A DNA stretch of 64,000 bases from Mesotaenium endlicherianum (GCA_009602735.1 WELA01006130.1:678651-742650), one strand, 5' to 3'. Shown: positions 21,334 through 34,052, numbered from the stretch's first letter. Translations and numbers: made by a program. The notes: a model not told the origin generated them from the letters alone.

Positions 21334-22900
21334 GAGGCTCGCTTGCGCGCGAGCGGTCTCTGCACAGCCTCGGCAGCGCAGATTGCGCGTGCGCCGGGGT
21401 TTTATGCACAGCCAGGGTTTAAGCCGTGGCTAAACAACGTCGTGTGCGAGCTATCAGGTGGCTCCCCGACAATTGGGTCGCACAGCAAAGTCAAGGATGC
21501 CTCCCTTTGATGGTCGATGCCGCCCTTCTTTGCCGACTGTACGTTGAGTATCGAGCCATGCGCACGCGCCAAGTGGCGACACGCGAGAGCAGCTGCTGTG
21601 CGTGGCTGCGCAGCCTGTTGCAACTGAGATGAGGCGGTCGAGATGCCGGAACGGACCTTGCAGCGCCGTCCTTGGCGCACGGATACGTGTGGCAATGTCG
21701 GCGATGGCGCAAGGCACCACGGATGTCGGGGGCGTGCCACGTGGCAACAGCTACTGGAACCTGCCGCTAGCAGCCAGTAGCAGCAGGCGGCTGTGCTCAT
21801 GCCGCTCCCTGATGCGCAAATATGTGCACGGGTGCGCAGTGCGGGCGCCAAGGTTTGTTGCAACCTGCGCAGCCGTCTGGCGGGCTTGCAGGAGAACGCC
21901 AATTGTTGCTAGGCCGGCCAGGGTCGGCCCCACTGTCAACAGCAGAGCGGTGCAGGCCAGGGGCGTAGCTCGCGTCTGTGCTGGCTGCGCAGACGTTAGT
22001 GCCGGCTTGTCGTCGTGACGGCCTGTGGCACCGGCTGGCTGGACTATGCCAAATGGGCGCCTGCCAGTTGTCAGCCTGTCGGGTTGCCTCCGTTTGCTAC
22101 TGGCGGATGCTTGAGCGGGACGCGCATAGCTAACAGGGGCGTAGAGCGTCCCGCACGCGTCGTAGCAAGCGCTAGCATCGGGAGCGTGTAAGTGGGCAAT
22201 CTTGGCTTCGGCTGCTATCAGCGCGTCGCTGAGAGCGTCGTAGCTGTAGTGGTCCTTGCCGGGCGTCGTCACGGTTCTAGTTGTGGTAGTTGCTGCCGTC
22301 ATGGCAAGACGTCCGCCAGCGCGAGGGTTACGCATGCCTCGTTGTCCCGCTGCGGCGGAGGATCCGTCACGAGCGCGCCCGTTCTCGAGGTTGCGCTTCT
22401 TCTGCAGGCGGACGACCTGCAGGTGGCCAACTTTGCCACAATAGGTGCAGTCGCCGAGCTTGCCGTTCTGCGTGAGCGTGAAGTCACGGCGAGAGTGGCC
22501 CATCTTCCCGCAAGACCAGCAGGGGTCGCTCGTCGTGGCGGTCATGGACATGCGGCCGCGCGGACCTTCGCGTTGCTGAGTCTGCTGGGCAGCTGCGAGC
22601 GCTGGAGCTGCGGCTGCTAGAGCAGTATTGCGGCCTCCTGGCGTACGCCCGTAGATGCGAGGCCCACACGGTAGCTGATGTTGCTTCCTGCAGCGGCCAG
22701 GCTCTGCTTTTAAACTGAGAGGTAGTCGTCCTCCAGTGAGTATTTGGAACCCTTGCAATCGATGAGGGGGGCGATAGCTCTCTCCCTCAGACACGGCTCC
22801 ACAGCACGCAAGAAGATCTCCGCTGCCTCTTGGTGAGTGATTGTGCCCATGTCTCGGCGTAGGTGGGTCAGACATTGCGCTGGGTCAGACATTGGTTAAT
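21334..22900 (-). pseudogene. gag with degenerate zinc knuckles (decayed D copy)
   Basis: The 374-codon open piece 21751-22875 contains CWSCGKMGHSRRDF and CTYCGKVGH, two CCHC-type knuckles that have each lost their last Cys. Ala/Gln/Thr-rich spacer surrounds them. The position before the protease fits a nucleocapsid. Before it, YELHHFFRSKSEIIRVINQ and SLTKRQRRSSCVLW suggest the end of a capsid-like domain, broken by stops. Confidence 0.65.
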
Positions 22901-22968
22901 CACGCGGATGATCTCGCTCTTGCTGCGGAAGAAGTGGTGCAGCTCGTACACTTGGCGGATTGGAACTC

Positions 22969-23500
22969 CTATCTGAGGACGTCCCAGAAGGCCTGAACTG
23001 GGTCAGCTAAAGGGGTCTGAATGTCCCTCACAAGCTCCGTGCGCATGAGGATCTTGGCTGCTTTCTCACGGTAGGTGTCAGCTGGCGTCGATCGAGCAAT
23101 AATGCTCGGGCTAGCAACAGGGGCCTGCGGCGCAGCAGTAGCCTTCGCCGGACCCTGTCGGACACGGGTCGGCTGAACCCTGGCGGGGCCAACGAAGGAA
23201 GGACGGCCAAAACCCGGAGGACCCGCAGGCCTGTCAAAGCTTTGGGGCCCTGTCAGCGTATTGAAGCCGGGGGGACCTGTGGGCATGCGGCAGACGCAAG
23301 CGACGAGCGTGACGGGCATGGCCTGCGAGGGTGCCTTGGTTGGCTCCTCATAGGACTCCTGCGGCGCCCTCTTGTACGACTCCTCGTTTGTCAGGGGGTC
23401 GTAGGCCGCTTGGCGCAAGGCCTCCTCCTCCGAAGCGGTTGTGCGGCGGTCGATCCTGTCCGTGTGCATTGACGACAAAGGTGGCTGGGACGCCACCTGC
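22969..23500 (-). pseudogene. Family D segment fused to family A integrase (hybrid unit)
   Basis: Open in one frame with the A integrase tail: LPLKQ (A side) then VASQPPLSSMHTD (D side). It continues with TASEEEALRQAAYDP, RMPTGPPGFNTL and ILMRTELVRDIQTPLADP. The same fusion point recurs at 19597 and 39725, so the joining happened once and was then copied. Confidence 0.7.
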
Positions 23501-25298
23501 TTGAGTGGTAAACTTATAGGTTGCAACAGTATTTTATTGCCAACCTCAAAACTCAGCTCTTGCCAATGCGTGTCAGCAAACGTTTTTTACGTGTCTCGGG
23601 CGGCGGCCAACTTTGCTTGTTGTGCACCTCTAGAAGAGAATGGACAAACTGGCGTGCACTCGGGACTCTCATGGTTGACACTCCCATCTCACCGGGAACC
23701 ACTGAAGTGAGAGGAGTGTGCAGGTGTCGCCCATGACTAAGGAAAAATGGAGTTTCCTGAACACTTTCCTGATAAGCATTATTGACAGCGGACTCTGCAA
23801 CTGAAAGGAGGGTGTCCCAGTTGTCTGAAGGAGGTTTCACCTCATGCTTGAGGAACCGCTCCAGAACGCGGTTCATTTGTTTTTGTTGGGCTATTGGTTT
23901 GAAGATGGAAGCTAGCTGATATCGTAAGGGTCGTGCCAAAGTACGAGCTAACTTCTTGCCAGAAGTGGCTTGTAAATTGTTATCGCAATCACTTATGTTC
24001 TTCAGACGTGGCAGGTAACTTAAGCACGTGATCAACGAAGAAACGAGGGGTCTTCTTCGCATCAAGTGATGGCTTAGTGGCCACCAAGTGCACCACCTTA
24101 GTGAAACGATCAACGATCGTTAACACCCCATTGTGTCCACGTGATCAACGAAGAGACGAGGGGTCTTCTTCGCATCAAGTGATGGCTTAGTGGCCACCAA
24201 GTGCACCACCTTTGTGAAACGATCCACGATCGTTAACGCCCTATTGTGTCCCCTATCAATGGTAGGCAATTCCACGACAAAGTCGAGGTTTATGCTTTCC
24301 CACCTTCAAGTTCCAATGGATGCAACTTCCCAGCCGGCAACGTGTTGCTCGCTCTGACATATTGCGCAGTGGGTGTTGGACACGGCAACACCAATCTTCA
24401 GAGACGGCCAAATGTACTCTCGACGCAAAGCGTGTATGGTTTTGGTATTTCCATGATGACCCGAGTAAGAAGAGTCATGCGCTTCCCGTGGTAGCACATA
24501 TCTTACTTGGCCTTTTGGGACCACAATCCGCCCATTGTGCCACCAAAATCCGTCCTCAAACTTTTAGTGTTCTTTCCTTTTGTCCATACTGTCCATTGTT
24601 ACGGCTACACCGTTCCAACCAGTACCTTGGAGATCTTGGAAAACGGAACTTTGCGATAGCTCTCGAAAAACAATTGATGCAGATAAAGTGCCTCCAAGTT
24701 ATGCACGCTATCCAAGAAGGGTTTGCCCGCGTCACCAGACGGATTGACAAGCGTATGGGCTGGTACAGCAAAGTCAAGGGTGGCCACCCTTGAAACCCGA
24801 CCAATTTGTTCTTCAACCCCTGCCACGAGCCCCAAGAGCAAGAGCACTGTATGGGAAATTCGATTTAGGGGTCGGCAACGTTGTGGCGACCACGGCGGTA
24901 TGCTCAAGTAAAGTGGAATTGGTGCAAGAACTCAGATCGCCGTGTTTGTCGTTTTTATAGCGTTGGCTTGTTAACTTGGAAGAAGATATTTGAGAAGTGA
25001 TCCGTAACCACTGTCAAACCCTTGTAGTCTTCCAAATAACCTTGCCAAATGTTAAAAGCGTATATAATTGCGGCACTTGTCAGCTTCAACTCTCAATATC
25101 GATAGGCTTGCCTGCCAACAGCAGACCAGCTCCTTTGTCAACACCAGACACATCATCGACTGCTCCGTAAGCAGGTTTGGATCAGCAAATGTGAGAATAC
25201 GCATAGGGGTGAGGGCATTCGTAATGCGCTCGGACGCAAAATGCGTCCTTCCCAAACAAACTATACGTTCATCCTTTTGAGAGTAGTATATGGCGAAG
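23501..25298 (-). pseudogene. Family A RNase H to integrase fragment
   Basis: From 25.3 kb downwards on the minus strand: RT/RNase H remnants (ITNALTPMRILTFADPNL, LHQFHFT), RRGRHNVADP-like tail, spacer (LEALYLHQLFFESYRKVPF), H2C2 region (GHHGNTKTIHALRREYIWPS), integrase core with stops, and the C-terminal part. A 113-bp tandem duplication at 24025-24250 breaks the core. Matches the ORF at 1-1461 and the parallel copy at 39726-40925. Confidence 0.75.
24025..24250. repeat. 113-bp tandem duplication in integrase core
   Basis: CACGTGATCAACGAAGA begins at 24025 and again at 24138. The two units differ at a handful of bases. 113 is not a multiple of three, so it shifts the frame. Confidence 0.85.
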
Positions 25299-26016
25299 TG
25301 AAATGAATCGACTTACTAGGAAGGCAATTAATAATTAATGAAGATCTTTATATCAGCAAGTAATCTTTATGGTATTTTCTGTCAATTGATTAAACAGCAA
25401 AAGACAACACACTAGCAATAGACAATACTCGTAAGTCAAATGGAAGTAAACTAGCATCAATAATGCAATCAGTAAACTCACACATAAGCAAGGCTAGGAG
25501 ACAGTGCATATCAATGGCTTCTCGCCTTGGATTGAGATCTCTCTCAGTAAGTGGTACAAGAGAGTTGGCCTCGTTTCCGAATGCCGAACTTGAGAGCAAT
25601 TCTAGCATATGTACATGGAATGAGTTTACTGTTCAACGGCCAATGCAATGGCACCGCTTACCCGGGAGTTAACCACGTTAGTAGGACCTCGGTTAACCAA
25701 ATCCACCACCATCTCCCATCATCCCGAATCGCCATCCATCCTAAGAATGTCATCTGGCCATTTATCTAGCACACCACACTTAGATGCATATCTGGGCAGT
25801 TCGCTGCTACTGAGTACGAAAGTCAACTGGCTGTCAAAGAATGTGTCATTAAGCTGACCTAAGTTGACTTCAGCCTGCTGCCCCCGGCTGGGTCATGAAA
25901 TTGATTATTTTATAAAATCCACTAGACTCAATATTAACTAAAATTCAGCAGGCTGAATCTGTTTAACTTTTAAATTCAAATGTATATTATATCAACCAAT
26001 ATACTGATTCATTACA
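25299..26016 (-). repeat. Family B 3' LTR of B3, 718 bp
   Basis: Plus-strand reading TGAAATGAATC...GATTCATTACA. It follows ORF3, hairpin and purine tract on the minus strand. Flanked outside by family A sequence (GAGAGTAGTATATGGCG). Confidence 0.85.
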
Positions 26017-26034
26017 ATTCCTCCAACTTAACAT

Positions 26035-26051
26035 GTTGTCGCCTCGACAAC
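26035..26051 (-). promoter_or_regulatory. Conserved hairpin before polypurine tract
   Basis: Exact reverse complement of GTTGTCGAGGCGACAAC found at 7494, 36028 and 53982, then AAGTTGGAGGAATTG leading into the LTR. Confidence 0.65.
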
Positions 26052-28469
26052 ACTAGCACTAGTAACAGCGTGCTGTCCCTTCCGACCCCAGCCTACTGCC
26101 ATTAGGAGAGAGATGTTCTCGGGGCCCTATACTCGGGGGAGCCAGACCTCCTCCTGTCTTGGGGTCTCCTGAAGCCTGGGGGATCCGCGTAGGGGCGTCG
26201 GGGAGAACGCAGTAACTGGACTGTTTCCTTGAAAGGAGGACGGGTGCGAGGAGTGCGCCCATACACACTCACACACCCTCACCCGCGAGTGGAAGCGTGC
26301 ACGAGGACCTTCCCTAGTTGCATACATAAGGTGGAGTGGCCTGGTGGTATGCCACCCTTGCAAGAATTAGAGGGCTACATGAGAGAGGAGTGGAAAAGAA
26401 CTCACTGTATTAAGAAAAGTTGTGTACAAGATAAGAAGGTTAGACTAGACTAACTAGACTAGACTCCCTCTACTTCTTTGTGCTTCTCATTTATGCTTTA
26501 ACTCTAAGTGTCCTCTCTAGCAAAGTACCTCCAGAACCGTCTGCTATGGCTCCTTCCATGTAGGTGACCTTGCCTAGTTGGACAAGCTAGCACATTCACA
26601 CGCACGCAATTACACTCTAGAATATTCTACTACACAATCCACTAACTCCTCACAAAGTTTCTAGAAATTCCACGATCACTTTGGCACTTTACGTAGTTTC
26701 TGGAACCCTCGTGATTCAATGTCCTACTTTCTGGACTCCAACCAAAATTTTCGTCACTGGACCTGTCCTTGTCACTAAATAGAATCTGTGACACTAAAAA
26801 CTCACTAAAAACTCTCAAAATTCATAACTTTCTCAATACTTGTCCAAATGACTTGAAATAAAGGCCAAAGTTCTTCTAAAATTACATTCTATGCATATAA
26901 AATGCTAGAAGGATACAAACTATACTTTGATAACCTTACATTCCTGCTGCACAGTCTGAAAGTGAAGGGAGGCAGCCTTCTCCTGGACAGCCCTCAAACT
27001 GACAGGTACATATACCGGCATCCCAGATGATGTTGCATGACATGAGCCAAGGACACATGCCCTCTCTGTGAGGGAGATGCTGGCAGGCCTCTGGCTATGT
27101 CTTTAGCAGCCCTCCTGTCTACCCTGTCTGACTGGGTCTCCGTGCCTGTACCTTTGTCCTCTGGCAATTCCCAGCCAAGTGATATCCTCCTCTTCAGCGA
27201 GCTGTTGCAAGGCCATCCCAGTCTTCTCCCTTACAGGGGATGTGGCAGGTGTCAAGATCACAGCGGGGCTAGTGTCCTCCTCCTCGCCTTCCTCTTCTTC
27301 TTCCTCTGACCCCTCCTCCTCTCCTTCCCCTGGTTCCTCTGAGACCGTTGGGGTCTCTTCTGTCAGCTGCTCTAGCTCTTCCCGAGAAAAAGAATACCCC
27401 ACTGACCTTTCCCTTTTGGGTGCTGGTGGAGGTTATTGATTCTGGACTGCATAGAGGTCCTTTTCCCCCTGCTTGCTTGCCCATTTGGCATAAGCGTGCT
27501 TCCCTTTTGAGAATGACTCTCGGACCCTGCTTCTGTCCCCCTGCATTTCTTGGCTCATGCAGTCTCTGACTCCATCCAATCTTGGGTCCTAAGCCGCAAT
27601 GTGAGGGGGCAATACTATGTTCCCCTTTAGGTCTGTCAGGAAATCCTCATCCGTCGCCCTGCCATTCTGCTGGTCCCTCATGTTGATGGTCATCCACCGC
27701 CAATCGAGGGGCTTCTGGAAGAAGGCAAGGTCTGTCCTTTTTAGAGTGCACGGGTACCAGTGCCCTGCGAAGTCTAGCTGACTGGTTTCCCTGGCCAAGA
27801 ACTCCTAGCTTCTCCTCTCCGCCTCATTATACATGGCCTTGAACCTGTTATGGGGTGTAGAGTCCTTAAAGCTGTCCGCGTCCATGGAGATCATCCTGAT
27901 GACCCTATCCTTCCCCCAGATACCTGGGATCGATACAGCTCCTGCCTCATTCACTTGGGCCATTGCCTTGGCCTCTCTGATTGTATACCCTACCATTCTG
28001 GCATAATCGTGGTAGAGGAGAAGCCCTGTGCTGACCTCGATATACTTGTCAAAGTGTTCGGATGTCTCCCCTTCCCTCTGCAGGATGTCCTTCTGTGACT
28101 CATTGCGACTTCTCTGGGCTTACTTGAAGGCCTCTTCCAGTAGATCAAAATCCTTGCTTAGCACCGTGTAGCGGTAGCTGCTGATTCTCCTCTTTTCTTC
28201 TTCTTCAGCCTGCTGCTTCCGCCTCTCCTCGGCTTGCCTCTCCTTTTCCGCCTTCTTGGCCTCCTCTGCAGCTCTTCTGTCCAATTCTTCCTGTTTCAGC
28301 CTGGCCTGTTCCTCCTCTTCCTTCTTCTTCTGTGCCTCCCGCTGTTGTTGGAATCGTTGTGATTCTCGAGCGGAGATGGAGGATGATTCGATGTCGCCAT
28401 GAATTGCAAGTATTTTGCATGTGCCTCTTCCGCTCTTCTCTTCCTCTTAAGTTCCGACTTCTGGGTCAT
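26052..28469 (-). pseudogene. Family B ORF3 (type I), interrupted by a solo LTR
   Basis: ATG at 28469 (MTQKSELKRKRRAEEAHAKY). A Lys/Arg/Glu/Gln-rich coiled-coil start is followed by the conserved blocks MVGYTIREAKAMAQ, PGIWGKDRVIRMISMD, HWYPCTLKRTDLAF and DWRWMTINMRDQQN. The acidic region (EEGSEEEEEEGEEED) precedes LPASPSQRGHV-like sequence. Stops and shifts break it, and the C-terminal part is cut by a 711-bp insertion (26230-26940). Close to the 34-kb copy, far from the 52-kb copy. No signal peptide or membrane segment is visible, so it does not look like an envelope protein despite its position after pol. Function unknown. Confidence 0.75.
26230..26940. repeat. Solo LTR of a further family (C), with 5-bp target duplication
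   Basis: Runs from TGAAAGG to CCTTACA (inverted-repeat TG...CA ends) and is flanked by TTCCT on both sides (26225-26229 and 26941-26945). Removing it rejoins the ORF3 homology. No other copy is in this window, so orientation and superfamily are unknown. Confidence 0.85.
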
Positions 28470-28762
28470 CCTTCTCAATCATAAACACAATGCAGCTAGT
28501 GAAGTCATGATACTTTGCCGCTACTGAGTGCCCGTGGTAAAGAAGCACGTGATAGGGAGAGCCCCTAGTGTGTAGTACCTCGTGTGAGTGAGTATAACAG
28601 AGAATTGAGTTAGAGAGAAAAAGTGAGTATGAGCGCAGATTGAGTGTGTAGAATGGTTATAAAATTTGCCTAGCTGATCCCGAATGGAACACACTCCCTT
28701 CAACTTAATTTTAAAAGGTGGGCTGCCTGTCAAAACTGTCACTATCTGTCACTAATTGTCAC

Positions 28763-28776
28763 ATTCCCCTCCGACT
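28763..28776 (-). other. Internal polypurine-like motif before ORF3
   Basis: AAGTCGGAGGGGAATG on the minus strand, between the chromodomain end and ORF3. Same position as 33981 and 51889. Confidence 0.5.
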
Positions 28777-28789
28777 TTGGCATTGGTCA

Positions 28790-31497
28790 GCTGGTCTTTA
28801 AATTCCCAACTGTCCCCAGAGGCGTCGTAACCCTTCCATCAAACCAGGTACTTCATGACATATTTAGATGATCGACGGACAGAGCGAGCGTCTAAAATCT
28901 CCTCCACCTCATATTCCTCAGGGTCACCATCTCGGACAGCGGAGACCGGTCCTGGTTGGACAGGTAACCGACCTGTAAACAGTGTGTCACCTTTGATGTA
29001 TGGTTCCAGGAAGGAGACATTAAAGACCGGGTGACCCTTATATTCTGCTGACATGTTCAGTTTGTAAGGATTTTGACCGACACGGCGCACCACCGAATAT
29101 GGACCGACCTAGACAGGACCAAGCTTTTTCTTGACCACACCAGGCAGATACAGGTGTTGAGAATGCAGTTTGACCAGATCGCCTTTAGAAAATGTCACTT
29201 TGCGACGGTTTAAACCACGGTGCTGATTAGCGTATTTTTGTTGGTTTTGCTGGGCTTTGTGCAGGTTTTGTTGGACTTCTGACAGGGTGTCAGCAAACTC
29301 CTGGGTTAACTGGAGGGAGACCGGATTGTCAATTCTTTCATGGTGAGTTAAAGATTCCCCTAGAACATCTAAAGGAGACTTAGGGACTCTACCCAGGCTC
29401 AATTCAAAAGGAGTCTTGCTCGTTGACGCGTGCACCGCACTATTGACCGCAAATTGGATTTGAGGCAACAGGTCATCCCAATTGTCTTGTTTTTGGTTTA
29501 TATGCTCTCAGCACCTCTTGCAGAACTCGGTTAGTTCTTTCACTCTGCCCATCAGTCTGAGGGTGGTTTGCTGTGCTGAGCAGCTGTTTGACTCCCATTA
29601 ATCCCATTAAAGCTCTCCGGAACTTAGAGGTAAATTTTGAATCTCTGTCTGAGATGATATTAGAGGGTAGCCCATGTTGGCATACTACGTGGTTGTAGAA
29701 CTGTCTCGCTGTTTCAAGTGCAGTTACTTTAACAGTTGTGGGGATGAAAATGACCATTTTTGTCAGTTTATCCGCTACTACCAGTATCGAATTATGCCCA
29801 TTGGCGGTTCTTGGTAGTGTTACCACCCAGTCCATGGATATTGTTTCCCAGCGGCCAGCTGGGATGGGCAACGGTTGTAAGAGGCCCCCTGGTGGTGTGT
29901 GCCTAGATTTATTCCTTTGGCACTGGTCATAGGACTTAACGTATTTCAAGACCTCTCGAGGTAATCCCTCCCAATGAGAATGTTTTGCCAGTTTGGCAAC
30001 AGTTTTGGCCTGCCCCAATTGCCCACCCAGTAAACTGTCATGTGCTTGACTCAGTAAAAGGGACCTTATTTCCAAGTTATTAGAAATGACCAGCTTCAGC
30101 TTGCCTGAAGAGGTTTCAGTCACCAAGACCTCACCTTTAAGCCTATACCCGAGTGCAGTAGCAGGACACACCCCATCAGTGGGGCTGGGCTTAAATTTTG
30201 GGTCAGAAAGGTAGGCTTTCCTAAGTTGTTCAAGGAAGGACTTTTTCACCTTTAGTGAAGTGAGTGCACACAGGACTTTATCTACAGTATGCTGACTAAA
30301 TTTCCTTTCTTGCAAGTCAGGTCTTCTAGAGAGTGCATCAGCAGGATTCAACTTCCCTGGTTTATAGTCAATCTGGACTTGAAACTGCTCCAGAATCTGG
30401 CTCCGGCGGTTCTCCCTTCTTGACAGCTTGGACTTCTTTTCAAAGTGAGTCAGAGCTAGATGATCTGTAATCACCTTAAAAGCTTTACCATGTAAGTTTG
30501 CTCTCCACTTTTTGAGCACATGAATGATAGCTAGCAGCTCTTTATCATGCACACAGTAATTAATCTCAGTTGGATTAAAATTCATAGACTCATACAACAC
30601 AGGATGCCACTCTTGCTTTACCTTACCATCCTTTGTGGTTTTGTCAGCAAGCTGCAACAAAATAGCGCCCATGGCAAAGTCAGAGGCATCAGTAACCACC
30701 TGCACAGGTTTGGTGGGAACATACACGGCTAGCATTGGGGCAGAACAAAGAGCATCTTTAAGGATCTGGAAGACAGCCTGCTGCTCTTCCCCCCACACAT
30801 ACCCTATGTCGTTCTTGGTGAGGTCAGTCAATACACTGGCCTTTATATAATAATTCTTAATAAATCTCCTATAGCAGTTAGCCAACCCAAGGAAGGATCT
30901 AACTTCGAAGACAAATTGTGGTATAGGCCAGTCCCTTATGGTCTGGGCCTTCTTAGGATCCACACTGATGCCTTGTTTGCTGACAACATGGCCTAGAAAT
31001 TCAATACTTTCTTTGAAGAAATCACACTTCCCCATTTTAACATACAACTTATTCGTTCTTAGAGTGTCCATGACAGTCTTTAAGTGTTCAGCATGCTGAG
31101 CTTCATCCTTAGAGAAAATTAAAATATCATCCAGGAAGACTTGCACAAACTTATCCAGGTAAGGTCTGAAAATGTCATTCATAGCACCCATGAGAATGCA
31201 GGAGCGTTAGTGAGTCCGAATGGCATCACGTTGAACTCATAGTGTCCATAACGTGTGCGAAAGGCAGTCTTGTGTTCATCCCCTTCAGCGGTTCTGATTT
31301 GATGATAACCACTCTTGAGATCTATCTTACTGAACACCTTAGCACCAGACAAGGTATCAAGCAAGTCCTCGATTCTGGGTAAAGCATACTTGTTCTTTAC
31401 TGTAATTCTGTTCGATTCTGGGTACTGTAATTATGTTAAGAGCTCTGTAATCAACACACATCCGCATACTCCCATCCTTTTTCTTAACAAAGAAGCA
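28790..31497 (-). pseudogene. Family B pol: RT, RNase H, integrase, chromodomain (B3)
   Basis: RT begins within [11 protein letters not shown] at the inversion point. [15 protein letters not shown] and [13 protein letters not shown] follow, then a small deletion and frameshift. The 572-codon piece 29473-31191 carries FLDDILIFS (intact YxDD-type box), RNase H ([25 protein letters not shown]), H2C2 ([23 protein letters not shown]) and the integrase core ([29 protein letters not shown]). A frameshift near 29470 separates the C-terminal part (29109-29468) and the chromodomain (YEVEEILDARSVRRSSKYVM). Inactive because of the shifts. Confidence 0.85.
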
Positions 31498-33930
31498 TTA
31501 CCGGGTAGATCTATTACCGGGTAGTCAACCACCTTGGCAACGCACTTATGGCTTGTCTTATGTGGAGAGCGAGGTTTTGAAAACACAGATCGCAGAGCTT
31601 GAGGAAAATGGTTATATTTCCCCCAGTAAATCACCTTACGACGCACCCATCCTATTTGTAAAGAAAAACGATGGCACCTTCATGGGTGCTATGATGACAT
31701 TTTCAGGCCTTATTGGATAAATTTGTGCAAGTTTTCCTGGGTGATATTTTAATTTTCTCTAAAGATGAGACTCAGCACGCTGAACACTTAAAGACAATCA
31801 TGGACATTTTGAGAAGAAATCACTTGTATGCTAAAATGAGCAAGTGTAATTTCTTCAAGGAAAGTATTGAATTCTTAGGCCACGTTGTCAGTAAGGAGGG
31901 CATCAGTGTGGATCCTAAGAAAGTCCAGACCATAAGGGACTGGCCAGTACCACAGTCTGTCTCTGAAGTTAGATCCTTCCTCGGGTTGGCTAACTACTAT
32001 AGGAGATTTATTGATAATTATTCCACAAAGGCCAGTAAACTGACTGACCTTACTAAGAAAGACATCGGGTATGTGTAGGGGGAAGAGCAGCAGGCTGCCT
32101 TCGAGACCCTTAAAGATGCCCTTTGTTCTGGCCCAGTGCTAGCCGTGTATGACCCCAGCAAACCGATGCAGGTGATTACTGATGCCTCTGACTTTGCAGG
32201 TGATTACAGATCATCTAGCTCTGACCCACTTTCAGAAGAAGTCCAAGCTGTCGAGGAGGGAGAACCGCTGGAGCCAGATGCTGGAGCAGTTCCAAGTCCA
32301 GATTGACTACAAACCAGGGAAGTTGAATCCTGCTGATGCGCTCTCTAGAAGACCTGACTTGCAAGAAAGGAACTTTAGTCAGCATGCTGTAGATAAAGTC
32401 CTGTGTGCACTCACTTCACTAAAGGTGAAAAAGTCCTTCCTTGAACAACTTAGGAAAGCCTACCTTTCTGACCCAACATTTGAGCCCAGCCCCACTACTG
32501 GGGTGTGTCGTGCTACTGCACTCGGGTATAAGCTTAAGGGGGGGGTCTGGGTGACTGAAACCACTTCAGGCAGGCTGAAGCTGGTCATTCCTAATAACTT
32601 GAAAATAAGGTCTCTCTTACTGAGTCAAGCACATGACAGTTTACAGGGTGGGCGTTTGGGGCAGGCCAAAACTGTTGGCAAACCGGCAAAGCATTATCAT
32701 TGGGAGGGGTTGCCCCGAGAGGTCTTGAAATATGTGCAGTCCTGTGATCAGTGTCAACAAAATAAGTCTAGGCACACACCACCGGGATGTCTCTTGCAAC
32801 CGCTGCCCATCCTAGCGGGACGCTGGGAAACTATATCCATGGACTGGGTGGTCACACTGCCACGAACGGCTAATGGGCATGACTCGATACTGGTAGTCGT
32901 CAATAAATTGACAAAAATGGTCATTTTCATCCCCACAACTGTCTAAGTAACCGCACTCGAAGCAGCGAGACAGTTCTACAACCATGTAGTATGCCAACAT
33001 GGGCTATCCTCTAATATCATCTCCGACCGAGACACAAAATTTACCTCTAAGTTCTGGAGAGCTTTAATGGGGTTAATGGGAGTCAAACAACTGCTCAGCA
33101 CAGCAAACCACCCTCAGACTGAAGGGCAGACTGAAAGAACTAACTGAGTTCTGCAGGAGGTGCTGAGAGCATATATTAACCAAAAACAAGATAATTGGGA
33201 TGACCTGTTGCCTTAAATTTAGTTTGCGGTCAACAGTGCGGTGCACACGTCAACGAGCAAGACTCCTTTTGAACTCAGCCTGGGTAGAGTCCCTAAGTCT
33301 CCTTTAGATGTCCTTGGGGAATCTTTAACTCACCCTGAAGAGATTGACAATCCGTTCTCCCTCCAGTTAACTCAGGAGTTTGCTGACACCCTGTTAGAAG
33401 TCCAACAAAACCTGCACAAAGCCCAAGAAAACCAACAAAAATACGCTAATCAACACCGTCGGGAGCTGACATTTTCTAAGGGCGATTTAGTCAAACTGCA
33501 TTCTCAGCACCTGTACCTCCCTGGTGTGGTCAAGAAAAAGCTTGGCCCTGTCTGGGTCGGTCCATATTCGGTGGTGCGTCGTGTCGGTCAGAATGCTTAC
33601 AAACTGAACATGTCAGCGGACTATAAGGGTCACCCGGTCTTCAATGTCTCCTTCCTGGAACCATACATCAAAGGTGATACACTGTTCACAGGTCGGTTCC
33701 CTGTCCAACCGGGACCGGTCCCCGCTGTCCGGGACGGCGACCCTGAGGAATATGAGGTCGATGAGATTTTAGACGCTCGCTCGGTCCGTTGATCGTCTAA
33801 ATATGTCATGAAGTACCTCTTCCGATGGAAGGGTTACGATGCCTCTGGGGACACTTGGGAGTTTAAAGACCAGCTGACCAAAGGAGCGTTGAAACGGTTC
33901 CACCTTCGGGCGGCTGGGGCATCGCCCTAA
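31498..33930 (+). pseudogene. Family B pol, plus-strand copy, 5' truncated
   Basis: Starts abruptly at [11 protein letters not shown], head to head with the minus-strand pol. A deletion removes the centre of RT: it jumps from KKNDGTF to MGAMMTFSG. The catalytic box reads FLGDILIFS (first Asp lost). RNase H is partly deleted, and stops occur near 32078 and 32944. Integrase, C-terminal domain and chromodomain (YEVDEILDARSV, then a stop) run to 33930. At protein level the shared parts are almost the same as the pol at 48123, for example [19 protein letters not shown]. Confidence 0.85.
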
Positions 33931-33980
33931 CTGTCCTTTCAGTAGACATGGGAAGGTGACAGGAGGTCCTGTCTCCATAT

Positions 33981-34052
33981 AAGTTGGAGGGGGATGTGAT
34001 AGTTCGTGACAGTTGTGACAGGCAGCCCACCTTTAAAATTAAGTTGGAGGGA
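33981..34052 (+). other. Two internal polypurine-like motifs at start of ORF3 module
   Basis: AAGTTGGAGGGGG at 33981 and AAGTTGGAGGGA at 34041, both like the true tract before the 3' LTR (36050). Homology to the 52-kb copy ends at the first one. Confidence 0.6.

Larger units (their letters stand above)
12427..23500 (-). mobile_element. Decayed family D retrotransposon with methyltransferase and PHD finger
   Basis: Read on the minus strand from 23.5 kb downwards: gag with degenerate zinc knuckles, protease, linker with TPPY repeats, DNMT3-like methyltransferase, reverse transcriptase, RNase H, integrase, PHD finger, G-rich tract, terminal repeat structure. All parts contain stops and frameshifts and several catalytic residues are lost. 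Its 5' end is joined to family A integrase sequence at about 23500, and a 200-bp piece of the same A integrase lies inside it at about 19.6 kb. Gene order agrees with the better copy at 55-64 kb. Confidence 0.8.
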
